From NCBI GenBank assembly GCA_965206405.1, contig CBDBJQ010000006.1, forward strand, positions 992,001-1,056,000: 64,000 bases of DNA. The letters run 5' to 3'. Numbering within the stretch: the first letter of the stretch is position 1; the number at the start of each line of letters is the position of its first letter. The DNA is from CBDBJQ01 sp965206405. Its GTDB lineage: Bacteria > Pseudomonadota > Alphaproteobacteria > UBA8366. Made by a program: the position numbers and the translations under genes. The notes beneath the pieces are model-generated. The model did no database searches. It was not told where the DNA came from and worked only from the letters and a program-made list of their open reading frames with translations. This document shows positions 16,352-31,124 of this stretch, piece by piece.

Positions 16352-17530
16352 ATGGCGATGATCCCGAATTCACTGCCCGGTATGGATTTCGGGCTGAGCG
16401 AGATCGTTGAGATGCTGCGGGATTCGGTGCGTAGCTTCGCCGCCGACGAGATCGCGCCCCGGGCCGCCGAAATCGACGAAAGCGACGTTTTCCCCCGCGA
16501 TCTGTGGCCGAAGCTCGGCGCCCTCGGCCTGCACGGCATTACTGTGGAGGAGGAGTGGGGCGGCACTGGCATGGGCTACACCGAACATGTCGTCGCCATG
16601 GAGGAGGTCAGCCGGGCCTCGGCCTCGGTCGGGCTGAGCTATCTCGCGCATTCCAATCTTTGCATCAACCAGCTGAGGCGCCATGCCAATGACGAACAGA
16701 AGGCGCGCCTGCTACCCAAGCTGATCTCCGGCGAGCATGTCGGATCGCTGGCGATGAGCGAGCCGGAGGCCGGCTCGGATGTGGTGTCGATGCGCCTGCG
16801 GGCGGAGGCCAAGGGCGACCGCTATATCCTTAACGGAACGAAGATGTGGATCACCAATGGTCCCGATGCGGATGTCCTGGTGGTCTATGCCAAAACCGAC
16901 CCAGGAGCCGGCAAGCGCGGCATCACCGCCTTCGCCGTCGAGAAGGACTTCCCGGGATTCTCGGTGGCACAGAAGCTCGACAAGCTTGGCATGCGCGGCT
17001 CGAGCACGGGCGAGCTGGTGTTCGAGGATTGCGAAGTGCCCAAGGAAAACGTGATCGGCAAGGTCGGCGACGGTGTCAGCATTCTCATGAGCGGACTCGA
17101 TTACGAGCGCCTGGTCTGCGCCGGCGGACCGCTTGGCATCATGCAGGCCTGCATGGATGTGGTTGTCCCCTATGTGCACGAGCGTAAGCAGTTCGGGCAG
17201 GCGATCGGCGAATTTCAGCTGATGCAGGGCAAGCTTGCCGACATGTACACGACGATGAACGCGTGCCGGGCTTACACTTACACCGTGGCTGTCGCCTGTG
17301 ATCGCGAGGATACCACCCGCAAGGACGCGGCCGGCGCGCTGCTTTATTCCGCCGAGCGCGCGACCTGGATGGCACTCGAGGCGATCCAGAGCCTCGGCGG
17401 CACCGGCTACATCAACGAGACCCCGACCGGTCGTCTGCTGCGCGACGCCAAGCTCTATGAGATTGGCGCCGGCACCAGCGAGATTCGGCGCATGCTGATC
17501 GGGCGCGAGCTCTTCGAGGAAACCCGGTGA
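16352..17530 (+). CDS. ivd: Isovaleryl-CoA dehydrogenase
   Basis: The 392-residue FAD enzyme (from ATG 16352; ATG 16358 is possible) oxidises isovaleryl-CoA to 3-methylcrotonyl-CoA in leucine catabolism. Acyl-CoA dehydrogenase signatures are LAMSEPEAGSDVVSM and the C-terminal QSLGGTGYINETPTGRLLRDAK followed by IGAGTSEIRRMLIGREL. The catalytic Glu position characteristic of isovaleryl-CoA dehydrogenases, in GLDYERLVCAGGP near residue 250, is present. mccB overlaps the end by GTGA, and the rest of the operon matches the liu pathway. Confidence 0.94.
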   Translation: MAMIPNSLPGMDFGLSEIVEMLRDSVRSFAADEIAPRAAEIDESDVFPRDLWPKLGALGLHGITVEEEWGGTGMGYTEHVVAMEEVSRASASVGLSYLAHSNLCINQLRRHANDEQKARLLPKLISGEHVGSLAMSEPEAGSDVVSMRLRAEAKGDRYILNGTKMWITNGPDADVLVVYAKTDPGAGKRGITAFAVEKDFPGFSVAQKLDKLGMRGSSTGELVFEDCEVPKENVIGKVGDGVSILMSGLDYERLVCAGGPLGIMQACMDVVVPYVHERKQFGQAIGEFQLMQGKLADMYTTMNACRAYTYTVAVACDREDTTRKDAAGALLYSAERATWMALEAIQSLGGTGYINETPTGRLLRDAKLYEIGAGTSEIRRMLIGRELFEETR

Positions 17531-19134
17531 GCGTCCTCACCACCGCAGTCAACGCTCGGTCGAAGGAATTCCGGGAGCGGGCCGTTGAGATGGAAGCCCT
17601 GATCGCGGACTACCAGACTCTGGCTGAACGCGTTGGCAAGGGTGGCGGAGAGGCGGCGCGGGAGCGCCACACCGCCCGCGGCAAGCTTTTGCCGCGCGAC
17701 CGGGTGCGCACCCTGCTCGATCCGGGATCGCCGTTTCTCGAACTCTCCCGCCTTGCGGCGCACGAGGTCTATGAGGACGAGGTGCCGGGGGCCGGGATCA
17801 TCACCGGCATTGGTTCGATCGAGGGTACCGAATGCGTGATCGTCGTCAATGACGCGACCGTCAAGGGCGGCACCTACTATCCGCTGACCGTGAAGAAACA
17901 CCTGCGGGCGCAGGAGATCGCGCGCGAAAACAACCTGCCCTGCATCTATCTCGTCGATTCGGGTGGGGCCAATCTGCCGATGTGGACCGGGGTGTTCCCG
18001 GACCGCTATCATTTCGGGCGCATCTTTTATAACCAGGCAACCCTGTCAGCGGCCGGGGTGCCGCAGATCAGCGTCGTTATGGGGTCCTGCACTGCTGGTG
18101 GTGCCTATGTGCCGGCGATGTCGGAAGAAGCGGTGATCGTGCGCAACCAGGGCACCGTGTTCCTCGGCGGCCCACCGCTGGTGAAAGCGGCGATCGGTGA
18201 GGAAGTGACGGCGGAGGAGCTTGGCGGCGCCGATGTCCATTGCCGGACCTCCGGCGTGACCGACCACTATGCCGAGAACGACGCGCATGCGCTTGCAACC
18301 TGTCGGCGCATCATCGCCGGCCTCAACAGAACCAAGCAGACAAATCTGAAGATGCGCGAGCCGCGCGAGCCGCTCTACGATCCAAAGGAGATCTACGGCA
18401 TCGTACCGAACGACCTGCGCCAGCCCTACGAGGTGCGGGAGGTTATCGCCCGCATTACTGACGGCAGCGAGTTTGATGAGTTCAAGAAGCTCTATGGGAC
18501 GACCTTGGTGTGCGGCTTTGCGCATATCCACGGCTATCCCGTTGCCATCCTGGCCAACAACGGAATCTTGTTCTCGGAATCCTCCCTCAAGGGTGCACAT
18601 TTCATTGAACTCGCCTGCCGGCGCGGGATACCGCTGCTGTTCCTGCAGAACATCTCCGGCTTCATGGTCGGCAAAAAATACGAGGCCGGCGGCATTGCCA
18701 AGGACGGCGCCAAGCTGGTTACGGCGGTGTCATGTGCGGCCGTGCCGAAGTTCACAATCATCATGGGCGGCTCCTTCGGGGCGGGGAACTACGGCATGTG
18801 CGGCCGTGCCTTCAGCCCCCGGTTCCTGTGGATGTGGCCGAATGCGCGGGTCTCGGTGATGGGCGGCGAGCAGGCGGCGAGCGTGCTGGCGACGGTTCGT
18901 CGCGACGGCATCGAGCGCAAGGGCGGGAGCTGGAGCGCGGAAGAGGAAGAAGCCTTCACTGCACCGATCCGCGAACAGTACGATCGCGAAGGGCACCCTT
19001 ATTACGCTAGTGCCCGGCTCTGGGATGACGGCATCATCGACCCTGCCGAGACGCGACGGGTTCTCGGCCTTGGTATCTCGGCCTCCCTGAACGCGCCGAT
19101 CGCCGAGACTCAATTCGGCATCTTCCGGATGTAA
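17527..19134 (+). CDS. mccB: Methylcrotonoyl-CoA carboxylase, carboxyltransferase (beta) subunit
   Basis: This 535-residue subunit starts at GTG 17527, overlapping the ivd stop. It transfers carboxyl from biotin to 3-methylcrotonyl-CoA. The carboxyltransferase N-half (RGKLLPRDRVRTLLDPGS, LVDSGGANLPMWTGVFPDR) and C-half (LLFLQNISGFMVGKKYEAGG, GGSFGAGNYGMCGRAF, GGEQAASVL) are complete. The phrase SGGANLP with the tolerated VFPDRYHFG is the MccB pattern rather than that of propionyl- or acetyl-CoA carboxylases. Confidence 0.94.
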   Translation: MSVLTTAVNARSKEFRERAVEMEALIADYQTLAERVGKGGGEAARERHTARGKLLPRDRVRTLLDPGSPFLELSRLAAHEVYEDEVPGAGIITGIGSIEGTECVIVVNDATVKGGTYYPLTVKKHLRAQEIARENNLPCIYLVDSGGANLPMWTGVFPDRYHFGRIFYNQATLSAAGVPQISVVMGSCTAGGAYVPAMSEEAVIVRNQGTVFLGGPPLVKAAIGEEVTAEELGGADVHCRTSGVTDHYAENDAHALATCRRIIAGLNRTKQTNLKMREPREPLYDPKEIYGIVPNDLRQPYEVREVIARITDGSEFDEFKKLYGTTLVCGFAHIHGYPVAILANNGILFSESSLKGAHFIELACRRGIPLLFLQNISGFMVGKKYEAGGIAKDGAKLVTAVSCAAVPKFTIIMGGSFGAGNYGMCGRAFSPRFLWMWPNARVSVMGGEQAASVLATVRRDGIERKGGSWSAEEEEAFTAPIREQYDREGHPYYASARLWDDGIIDPAETRRVLGLGISASLNAPIAETQFGIFRM

Positions 19135-19149
19135 GCCGGAGGGCAGAGC

Positions 19150-20040
19150 ATGGGCGCGGACAAGAACCGGAACACAAAAGACAACAACTCGGCGGAATCT
19201 AACGTAGCGGACTCTCATGTCCTGCTCGAGATCGACACGGACGGGATCGCCTGGGTTACCCTCAACCGGCCCGAAGTCAACAACGCCTATAACCGGGAGA
19301 TGCTAGAGGGGCTGGCCGAGGTTTTCGGCGATCTTGCCGACCAGCCGAATCTCCGGGCGGTAGTCATCTGCGGCCGTGGCCGCCATTTCCAGGCCGGCGT
19401 CGATCTCGTCTTCCAGCAACGCATCGCCACCATGTCGTCGGAAGATAACGATGCGGTCTCGCGGCTGATCGTAACCCTGGTGGACGGGCTGGCCCGGTTC
19501 CCCGTTCCGACCCTGGCCCTGGTCCAGGGCGCCTGTATTGGCGGCGGTACCGGGATCGTGGCCGCCTGCGACATCGTGTTGGCCTCCCGGGACGCTTTCT
19601 TCGCGGTTGCCGAGGCGCGTTGGGGCACCCATGCGGGACCAATATTCCCGCATCTTGCTGCGGCTATCGGCGTGCGCCGGCTGCGGCGCTATGCGCTCAC
19701 CGGCGAACGATTCGACGCCGAGAAGGCGCTGGCCATCGGCATGGTTCACGAGGTCTGCGCAGCAGAGGAGATCGAGGCGCTCGGCCGGGAGGTACTCGAT
19801 GCGATCCTCGCTTGCGGGCCGGAAGCGGTCCGGCGCAGCAAGGAGTTGATCCTCGGTGGCTCGGGCCTGCTGGCCGACGCGGCCTCACTCGAGGTGATGA
19901 CGCAGGCGCATTCTGAAGGCCGCCAGTCGGCAGAGGGGCGCGAGGGGCTGCAGAGCTTCCTTGATAAACGCCGCCCGGCCTGGGCGCCGGATCCGGACCG
20001 AAGTGCATCCCGGGACTCGTCCCGGAGCCAGGCAGAATAG
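19150..20040 (+). CDS. liuC: Enoyl-CoA hydratase family, probable methylglutaconyl-CoA hydratase
   Basis: A 296-residue crotonase-fold protein beginning 15 bp after mccB with GGAG ahead of ATG 19150. It has an Asn/Lys-rich N-terminal stretch of about 20 residues, then ITLNRP-type WVTLNRPEVNNAYN, the oxyanion-hole segments VVICGRGRHFQAGVDL and LALVQGACIGGGTGIVAACDI, and AVAEARWGTHAG. Position between mccB and mccA points to hydration of 3-methylglutaconyl-CoA to HMG-CoA. The C-terminus carries an Arg/Ser/Asp-rich tail. No HMG-CoA lyase gene is in the window. Confidence 0.85.
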   Translation: MGADKNRNTKDNNSAESNVADSHVLLEIDTDGIAWVTLNRPEVNNAYNREMLEGLAEVFGDLADQPNLRAVVICGRGRHFQAGVDLVFQQRIATMSSEDNDAVSRLIVTLVDGLARFPVPTLALVQGACIGGGTGIVAACDIVLASRDAFFAVAEARWGTHAGPIFPHLAAAIGVRRLRRYALTGERFDAEKALAIGMVHEVCAAEEIEALGREVLDAILACGPEAVRRSKELILGGSGLLADAASLEVMTQAHSEGRQSAEGREGLQSFLDKRRPAWAPDPDRSASRDSSRSQAE

Positions 20041-20057
20041 CCCGGGCGGAGTCGGCT

Positions 20058-22133
20058 GTGTTCGAGAGAATCTTGATCGCTAACAGGGGCGAGATCGCAT
20101 GCCGGGTGATCAGGGCGGCGCGGCACCTCGGCATCGCCACGGTTGCGGTTTATTCCGACGCCGACAGCAACGCCCTGCATGTGCGCCAGGCGGATTCGGC
20201 GTATCGCCTCGGTCCACCGCCGGCCCGTGACAGTTATCTCGATATAACAAAACTGATCGAGGCGGCGCAGGCCTCGGGCGCGGATGCGGTGCATCCGGGC
20301 TACGGGTTTCTGTCCGAAAGCGCAGAGTTCGCCGAGGCGTGTCGGGATGCGGGGCTGGTTTTCATTGGTCCGTCGCCGGAAGCGATGCGGGCGATGGGGC
20401 TAAAGGACGAGGCCAAGCGCATTATGGAAAAGGCTGGGGTGCCGTTGCTCCCCGGTTATCACGGTGGCGATCAGGGCGGCGACGATTCCGACAAGGCGCT
20501 GGCCGCGGCGGCGAAGAAAATCGGGTTCCCGGTGATGGTGAAGGCGGCGGCCGGCGGCGGCGGGCGCGGCATGCGAATCGTCACGGATGAGAAAGATCTC
20601 GCGGAAGCCCTGGCCGGGGCGCGGCGGGAGGCGGAGGCCGGTTTCGGCAATGGCAGCCTTCTGATCGAGCGCTATCTCGGCGATGCGCGGCATATCGAGA
20701 TGCAGGTTTTCGGCGATTCCCATGGCAATGCGGTGCATCTGTTTGAGCGCGACTGCTCGATCCAGCGCCGGCACCAGAAGATCATCGAGGAAGCGCCGGC
20801 GCCCGGCATGACCGAAGCGATGCGCGCTGCCATGGCGGAGGCCGCGATCCAGGCGGCACAGGCGATCGACTATGTCGGCGCCGGCACCGTGGAATTCCTC
20901 GTCGATGCCGCGAGCATGGGCGAGGTGGACTGCTTTTATTTCATGGAGATGAACACGCGACTGCAGGTCGAGCACCCGGTCACCGAGATGATCGTCGGAC
21001 AGGATCTGGTGGAATGGCAGATCAGGGTTGCGGCCGGCGAGACGCTGCCGCTTGCCCAGGAGCAGATTTCGCTCATGGGCCATGCGATCGAGGCGCGGCT
21101 TTATGCAGAGGATCCAAAGCGCGGCTTCATGCCCTCGCCGGGGTCGCTGCGGCGGTTCGCTACGCCTTACGACAAACCCTATCTTCGGCTCGAGACCGGG
21201 GTTGTGGAAGGGGACGAGATCACCCCGTTCTATGACCCGATGATCGCCAAACTCATCGCCTGGGGCCCGACGCGGGAGGCGGCGACATCGCGGCTGGCAC
21301 AGGCGCTCGGGGAAACCCACCTGGTTGGGCCCGAGACCAATCTCGATTTTCTTGCACAGACCCTCACCCATCCCAGCTTTGCCGCTGGCGCGGTTGATAC
21401 CCGCTTCGTCGATACGCATAGCGACGCGCTGTTTGCGGGTAGTGACGAGGGAATCATCGAGGATGCGCTCGCCTGTGCCGCCCTGGCTGAAATCCTGTGG
21501 CGGGCCGAGGACGCAACTCGCACGGCCGCATCATCGCAGGACCCGCACTCACCCTGGCGTCTCGGCGATGGCTGGCGGCTGGGCGGCACCGCCGCCTTCA
21601 CGGAATTGAACTACATCCGCAGCGAGGGCGGCGAGGGTGGCGAGGGTGGTTTCTCTGTCCGAGCCCGGCAGGAAAGCGGAGCTACCGCGGACTCCCGGGA
21701 CGCTATCTGGCACCTCGAGATTGGCGAGCGCGCGTTTGCAACGCATGGCCACCTGCAGCCGGATGGAAGGCTCGGGGTGATTCTCGACGGACAGTATGTC
21801 GCTGCCGACGTGGTGCGCGACGGCACGCTGCGTCATCTTCTTGTTGGCGGCGTGCGCCTACGCCTGTCGCTTGTTGATCCGCGCGCAGCGACGGCGGACG
21901 AGGCGGCCGGAGGCGGGGTGTTCAGGGCACCGCTTCCGGGACGGATTGTTTCTGTCGCTGTCGCTGTTGGCGACACGGTCAAAGCCGGGCAAACCCTGGT
22001 TGTGCTCGAGGCGATGAAGATGGAGCACATGATCAGCAGCCCCGCCGACGGGGTTGTGGAGGCGGTACACTGCGCTGAGGGCGAACAGGTAGAAGAGGGC
22101 GCAGAGCTGGTGGCGATCGGAGCGGCACAATGA
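20058..22133 (+). CDS. mccA: Methylcrotonoyl-CoA carboxylase biotin-carboxylase (alpha) subunit
   Basis: This 691-residue subunit starts at GTG 20058. It contains an N-terminal biotin carboxylase (FERILIANRGEIACRVIRAA; ATP-grasp loop KAAAGGGGRGMRIV; EMNTRLQVEHPVTE), a BT-like linker and a C-terminal biotinyl domain with EAMKMEHMI, the biotinylated Lys lying near residue 654. A Gly-Glu repeat (GGEGGEGG) at about residue 525 sits in the linker. With MccB it carboxylates 3-methylcrotonyl-CoA in leucine catabolism. Confidence 0.94.
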   Translation: MFERILIANRGEIACRVIRAARHLGIATVAVYSDADSNALHVRQADSAYRLGPPPARDSYLDITKLIEAAQASGADAVHPGYGFLSESAEFAEACRDAGLVFIGPSPEAMRAMGLKDEAKRIMEKAGVPLLPGYHGGDQGGDDSDKALAAAAKKIGFPVMVKAAAGGGGRGMRIVTDEKDLAEALAGARREAEAGFGNGSLLIERYLGDARHIEMQVFGDSHGNAVHLFERDCSIQRRHQKIIEEAPAPGMTEAMRAAMAEAAIQAAQAIDYVGAGTVEFLVDAASMGEVDCFYFMEMNTRLQVEHPVTEMIVGQDLVEWQIRVAAGETLPLAQEQISLMGHAIEARLYAEDPKRGFMPSPGSLRRFATPYDKPYLRLETGVVEGDEITPFYDPMIAKLIAWGPTREAATSRLAQALGETHLVGPETNLDFLAQTLTHPSFAAGAVDTRFVDTHSDALFAGSDEGIIEDALACAALAEILWRAEDATRTAASSQDPHSPWRLGDGWRLGGTAAFTELNYIRSEGGEGGEGGFSVRARQESGATADSRDAIWHLEIGERAFATHGHLQPDGRLGVILDGQYVAADVVRDGTLRHLLVGGVRLRLSLVDPRAATADEAAGGGVFRAPLPGRIVSVAVAVGDTVKAGQTLVVLEAMKMEHMISSPADGVVEAVHCAEGEQVEEGAELVAIGAAQ

Positions 22134-22167
22134 ATGCCCCAATGAGCATTTTTGCAGGAGAACCGCA

Positions 22168-22638
22168 GTGCCCCTGCACATGATGAAACTCTCGGTTGGG
22201 GTTGAGAGCATCGAGCATCTCGCAGAGAGCCAGTACCGGCGGCTCATGGAAGCGTCCAACAAGGGCGGCGAGGGGCGGCTGTGGCATCGCACCCGGTACG
22301 CACCGAAACGGACAGAAGAACTTCTTGAGGGCGGTTCGATCTACTGGGTCATCCGGGGCGCGATCTTGGTCCGTCAGAAACTGATCGGGTTCGAGAAGGG
22401 CGTCGACAATGAGAGTCGGCGGTGCTGCCGGATTTTGCTCGATCCAAAACTAATGCCGACAGTGCGCCGCCGCCAGCGAGCCTTCCAGGGCTGGCGCTAT
22501 CTTCCCGCCGACGCTGCCCCGAAAGATCGGGCGGGTGCTGTTGCGATCGGGTCCGGCGGTGCAGGCGACGCTGAGAATAGTGGCGATAATCTACCGCCGG
22601 AACTGGCCGAGGAACTGCGGGATCTCGGGCTTTTATAG
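22168..22638 (+). CDS. DUF1489 family protein
   Basis: The 156-residue product starts at GTG 22168 with GGAG about 11 nt upstream. It has the family core: HMMKLSVGVESIEHL, GRLWHRTRYAPKRTEELLEGGS, IYWVIRGAILVRQKLIGFE and WRYLPADAAP, ending LPPELAEELRDLGLL. DUF1489 is of unknown function and largely confined to Alphaproteobacteria. It follows mccA by 34 bp and may be cotranscribed. Confidence 0.9.
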   Translation: MPLHMMKLSVGVESIEHLAESQYRRLMEASNKGGEGRLWHRTRYAPKRTEELLEGGSIYWVIRGAILVRQKLIGFEKGVDNESRRCCRILLDPKLMPTVRRRQRAFQGWRYLPADAAPKDRAGAVAIGSGGAGDAENSGDNLPPELAEELRDLGLL

Positions 22639-23020
22639 GAGGCCTGACGTGGCCTCTGGTATCGCTCCGGTACCGACTTTGTGGCCTCCGGTATTTTGCC
22701 GGCGTTTTGGGTATTTCGGAGGCAGTCCCGGACAGTAAAAAAAGCTGTTTAAGGGGCTTGCGCAGGGCTGGCAGGATTGATAAGTTCACCCTCCGCCCGA
22801 TAGGTAGCGATCTTGTATCGATCCCTTGGGCGATGCGTTTTTTGACATTGTAGACATAAGATTGAAAGGGATGCGCGGTCGGCGATCGGACGCCCTGTCC
22901 GAGTTGGCCTAGCATTCCAATGATGCTTCGAGATGTGCGAGCGTTTGGACAACTCCCATGACGAGTGGTCGTGGTTGTCACACTCCGCTACGGCGGGGTC
23001 GGCGACTGTGATCGCAGATA
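22639..23020 (+). promoter_or_regulatory. Leader/promoter region of the rRNA operon
   Basis: 382 bp without a gene. A GAGGCC/GGCCTC hairpin (22639-22656) follows the DUF1489 stop but lacks a T-run. A consensus -35 TTGACA at 22842-22847 is the best promoter candidate. I cannot identify a matching -10 at 16-18 bp. The last 100 bp contain several GC-rich inverted segments likely to be in the pre-16S leader. Confidence 0.45.
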
Positions 23021-24726
<1,706 letters not shown>

Positions 24727-24802
24727 GGGGCCGTAGCTCAGCCGGGAGAGCGCCTGCTTTGCAAGCAGGAGGTCGTCGGTTCGATCCCGATCGGCTCCAC
24801 CA
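24727..24802 (+). tRNA. tRNA-Ala (TGC)
   Basis: A 76-nt tRNA including the encoded CCA. The acceptor GGGGCCG pairs with CGGCTCC (one G-U). The anticodon loop TTTGCAA carries TGC at 24760-24762, and the T-arm GGTTCGATCCC is standard. It is the first of the two spacer tRNAs. Confidence 0.97.
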
Positions 24803-24855
24803 CAGCCACTGTCACAAGACGGCGGGTGCGGGAGAGGGGCTGATCCGGGCGTCCC

Positions 24856-24932
24856 GGGCCCGTAGCTCAGTTGGTTAGAGCGCGCGCTTGATAAGCGTGA
24901 GGTCGGAAGTTCGAGTCTTCCCGGGCCCACCA
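24856..24932 (+). tRNA. tRNA-Ile (GAT)
   Basis: A 77-nt tRNA including CCA. The acceptor GGGCCCG pairs with CGGGCCC. The anticodon loop TTGATAA has GAT at 24890-24892. It follows tRNA-Ala by 53 bp, the reverse of the usual Ile-Ala order. Confidence 0.97.
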
Positions 24933-25328
24933 CTGGCCTGGGGAAACCCTGGCTTGATCGCAAGATCTCCCGACCCCGAGCTTCGTCCCAATCCCGACAA
25001 ATATGGCAACTGGTCGAGTGCTGATTGATGCACGGCCAGAGTTACGCCGGGACTATGTCCCTGGGAACCGTCCTGATGAAAGGAAAACGTTTTGCCGTCT
25101 GGCTCCAAGATGCCGGCGGTTGTTGTTTGACGGATGTGAATCAAGATACGAATGCATTCGCGGCATAAGAGCCCGCGGTGCCAAGCCGGGAGTCGTCCCG
25201 GTTCCCGGGATTCTTAACCCGGTTTTTGGCACCGCATCGGGATCTCGCCGCGATGGATATATGCTGGCGCTCCGTCGGCGTGTTGCCAATCGGCCGGTCA
25301 TTCCGGTTGTGCGGCGGGATACCTACGG
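24933..25328 (+). other. tRNA(Ile)-23S spacer with processing stem
   Basis: 396 bp with no gene. Its main structure is a large hairpin at 25175-25235: GCGGTGCCAA pairs with TTGGCACCGC, and an inner CCGGG/CCCGG stem extends it. It resembles an RNase III-type processing or anti-termination structure. Its role is inferred from position only. Confidence 0.6.
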
Positions 25329-28111
<2,783 letters not shown>

Positions 28112-28266
28112 CCCGTTCAATCCTGTCCGCACAGCCGGAATGATCGCAAGGTCAATGATCAAAAGATCTCCGGATCGCCGGACGCCAGCAAAATCCTGCA
28201 TTCGTTCTTGAAACCGTTCGCACGGACGTTCCCGCAAAACATTGCGGGCCCGTTCCGTCCGAACGC

Positions 28267-28411
28267 ACCGTTCCGTTCGGACCTGGTGGTTACAGCTAGG
28301 GGCTCAGCACCCGATCCCATTCCGAACTCGGCCGTGAAATCCCTCAGCGCCGATGGTACTGCGTCTTAAGGCGCGGGAGAGTAGGTCGCCGCCAGGTCCG
28401 AACGGAACGGT
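28267..28411 (+). other. 20-bp perfect inverted repeat bracketing 5S
   Basis: ACCGTTCCGTTCGGACCTGG at 28267-28286 is exactly complementary to 28392-28411. The stem starts outside and runs into the mature 5S ends, so it is likely the precursor processing stem. Confidence 0.8.
28282..28396 (+). rRNA. rrf: 5S ribosomal RNA
   Basis: About 115 nt from CCTGGTGGTTACAGC to the matching GCCGCCAGG. The conserved CCCGATCCCATTCCGAACTCGG segment (loop B/C) is present. Ends are set by the terminal helix. Confidence 0.95.
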
Positions 28412-28522
28412 ACATTCATCAATCAATCATGCCAGGTCATGCCGCGGGACAACCGGACATAGCCCGGATCCGGTCCACAGGATCCAGGCGCGGGGTCCAA
28501 GTCGGTACATGACAACCCCTGT

Positions 28523-28910
<388 letters not shown>

Positions 28911-30653
28911 TCAGGCCTTTTCAGGTCTGGGCTTGCGCGTTCGTTGGGGCGGCATCCTGAATGGTGCTTCGTTCCACGACAGGCCAACACAGCGCAGGAT
29001 GCGTTTGGCGTCGGTTGTGGCCGGGCTGGGCATGGCATATTGCTCGCTGGTGCCCTTGCGCTTCAGGATGGATATCTGAAGTCGGTCGAGTTCCCGACGG
29101 ATGCGGGCCGGGCTCATCGGATGGCCCAGCATCTGCAGGCGTTTGCGCAGGTGTTGCAGGCAACAGAAGGCCATGTAGCAGAGGGCGATATGGGCCTGTA
29201 TTCGCCGCGGCGCCCAGTGATAGACGGGTCGGATTTTCAGGTCGTGCTTGTTGGTACGAAAGCAGGTTTCGATCTGCCAGAGCTGGTGATATTGGGCGAT
29301 GGCCGCCTCGGGTGCGAGATCGTCCTTGCCATGGATAGTGATGGCATGCAGCCCATCCCATTGGGCCGCCGCGTCGATCTTGTCCTGATCAAGTGTGATC
29401 CCGCCCGTATCGGGAAACGAGAGGAACCGGGCATATCCCCGCTGACTGACACTGGCAGGGCTCCGGGAGCGCCGAAGCTTCGTTTGCAGACGCTCAAGGG
29501 CCCTCTGGCGCTTGTGGGCATCCTTGCGGGCGCGGGTGGGCGAGAATGTGACGATGATCCGGGCACCGTCATGCTCAATCACCTTGTAGCGCCCCGCCTC
29601 CGCCGCGCCCTCTGTCGCGCCCTCTGCCGCGCCGTGTCCGGCCCATGGCTTGTAACCACCCGTGTCCAGGGCCTTGCCTTTCACGCCCGCCGGGGCCGAC
29701 TTCAGGCGATAGCCCAGAATGAACGGCAGGCCTTTGGTGCGCAACATATCCTGATTGGTGGCGCTGAGCATCCCGGCATCTGCCACCAGCGTGATCTTCC
29801 CAAGCTTGTAGCGCTCTTCAAGCCCCTTGATCGCGGCCTCAAGCGTATGGCCTTCCCACATATTGCCGGGGAACAGGTCATAGCCGACCGGCAAGCCGTC
29901 GGTGGTGACCATCAGCGCCAACACCACTTGACTGCGATGGGATTTCCCGTCCTTGCTGTACCCCTTGGCCAGCAACCGGTCGGAAGCATCCTGCGGATCC
30001 TCCCGATCGGTATCGAATGCCAGTGTTGTGCAGTCGTAGAAGAGGACATCGACCGGTCCCGCCAGAAGCGTATCCGCCGCCTCGTGTGACATCCGACAGA
30101 CCCGGTTGATCGTCGCCGCGTCCAGGTAGTCCATAGCCTGGTAGACCCGGTCCAGATTGAGGGTGATCCCGACCCTGTGGGCCAACGCATCCACCGTTGC
30201 CCGCTTGCTCTCTGGCTGCGACAGGCGCGCCAGCACCAGTTCGCGCAAAATGCGATCGCTGCTCTTGCGCCGGGAGCCCGGAAGACCATTCCAGCCCAGG
30301 CCGGAATAAACCTCCCCCATCACATCGCGCAAGCCAAGTGACAGGCGGGATTCTTCGCGGCAGTCCCCAAGGTCAACATCCAGCTTGTCCGGACGCGGAG
30401 CGGTGCGCACAAGCGTCGCCAGATCGGCATATTCCGTTGGGGTGAACAGTTCCATCTGCGGGAACTGTGCGGCGCGTAGTTCTTCCATGATCCTGCCGGC
30501 CAGGCGCTTGAGATCCTCAACCTCAGTGTCGTTATGCGCGATGCCGACATGCCGGACGACCTTCTGGCGAACCTTCTGACCGGTGCGCACCGACTGGACG
30601 ATCTGGATGCGGGTGCGCTTGCGTTCGGGATCATGTTTGGTGCGGATGAACAT
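28911..30653 (-). mobile_element. IS1634-like transposase
   Basis: A 580-residue DDE transposase from ATG 30653 (another ATG 14 codons upstream is less likely). The N-terminus FIRTKHDPERKRTRIQIVQS and the RNase H-like core with VLFYDCTTLAFDT, ITLVADAGMLS and the C-terminal QLWQIETCFRTNKHDLKIRPVYHW match the IS1634/IS4-superfamily pattern (Asp, Asp, Glu). A low-complexity insertion GHGAAEGATEGAAEAG sits near the middle. I could not define clear terminal inverted repeats. GGGCACTAC occurs in the same orientation at 28858-28866 and 30706-30714, outside the gene, and may be a target duplication. The frame is intact. Confidence 0.8.
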
Positions 30654-30881
30654 GTGCGGGAGTGTAGCGGAGTTTCCAGCAACCGCAACCCACAACCGCC
30701 ACTGGGGGCACTACTTTGCCCTCCCGGAAGCCAGGGCCTGAAGTTAAACAAAAAAACACCCGACAAGCCGACAAAACCTACGAACTCAGGAATGCGCGCG
30801 AGCTGGTCGACAGAGAATCAACCCTTGCGTAGTCGAATTCCTTTTGGACAAAGTAGACCAAATGGCTCTTTGGGATTCGCC

Positions 30882-31124
30882 ATGAAATCAATGTCCGCGA
30901 AGGAAGCCAAGAACGGCTTCGGTTTGCTCTTGGATACCGCCCGAGCGGAACCCGTGACGATCGAAAAGCACGGGCGGCCCGTCGTCGTCGTCTTATCCAC
31001 CGAGGAATATGAGCGATTATTGAGCCGCTCTTCTCGCACAAACGAAGGGCCGGCCAGTCGCGCTGGTGATGACCGCCAGCCAAAATCAAAACGGATCAGA
31101 ATTGGAAAAGCGCGAGCGCGATGA
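30882..31124 (+). CDS. Phd/YefM-type antitoxin
   Basis: An 80-residue protein reading MKSMSAKEAKNGFGLLLDTA then PVTIEKHGRPVVVVLSTEEYERLL, the Phd/YefM fold. The C-terminal tail is Arg/Lys-rich. Its stop overlaps the start of the following helicase gene as ATGA. No Doc or RelE-type toxin is adjacent. It may regulate the downstream restriction-like gene or be left over from a toxin pair. Confidence 0.82.
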   Translation: MKSMSAKEAKNGFGLLLDTARAEPVTIEKHGRPVVVVLSTEEYERLLSRSSRTNEGPASRAGDDRQPKSKRIRIGKARAR

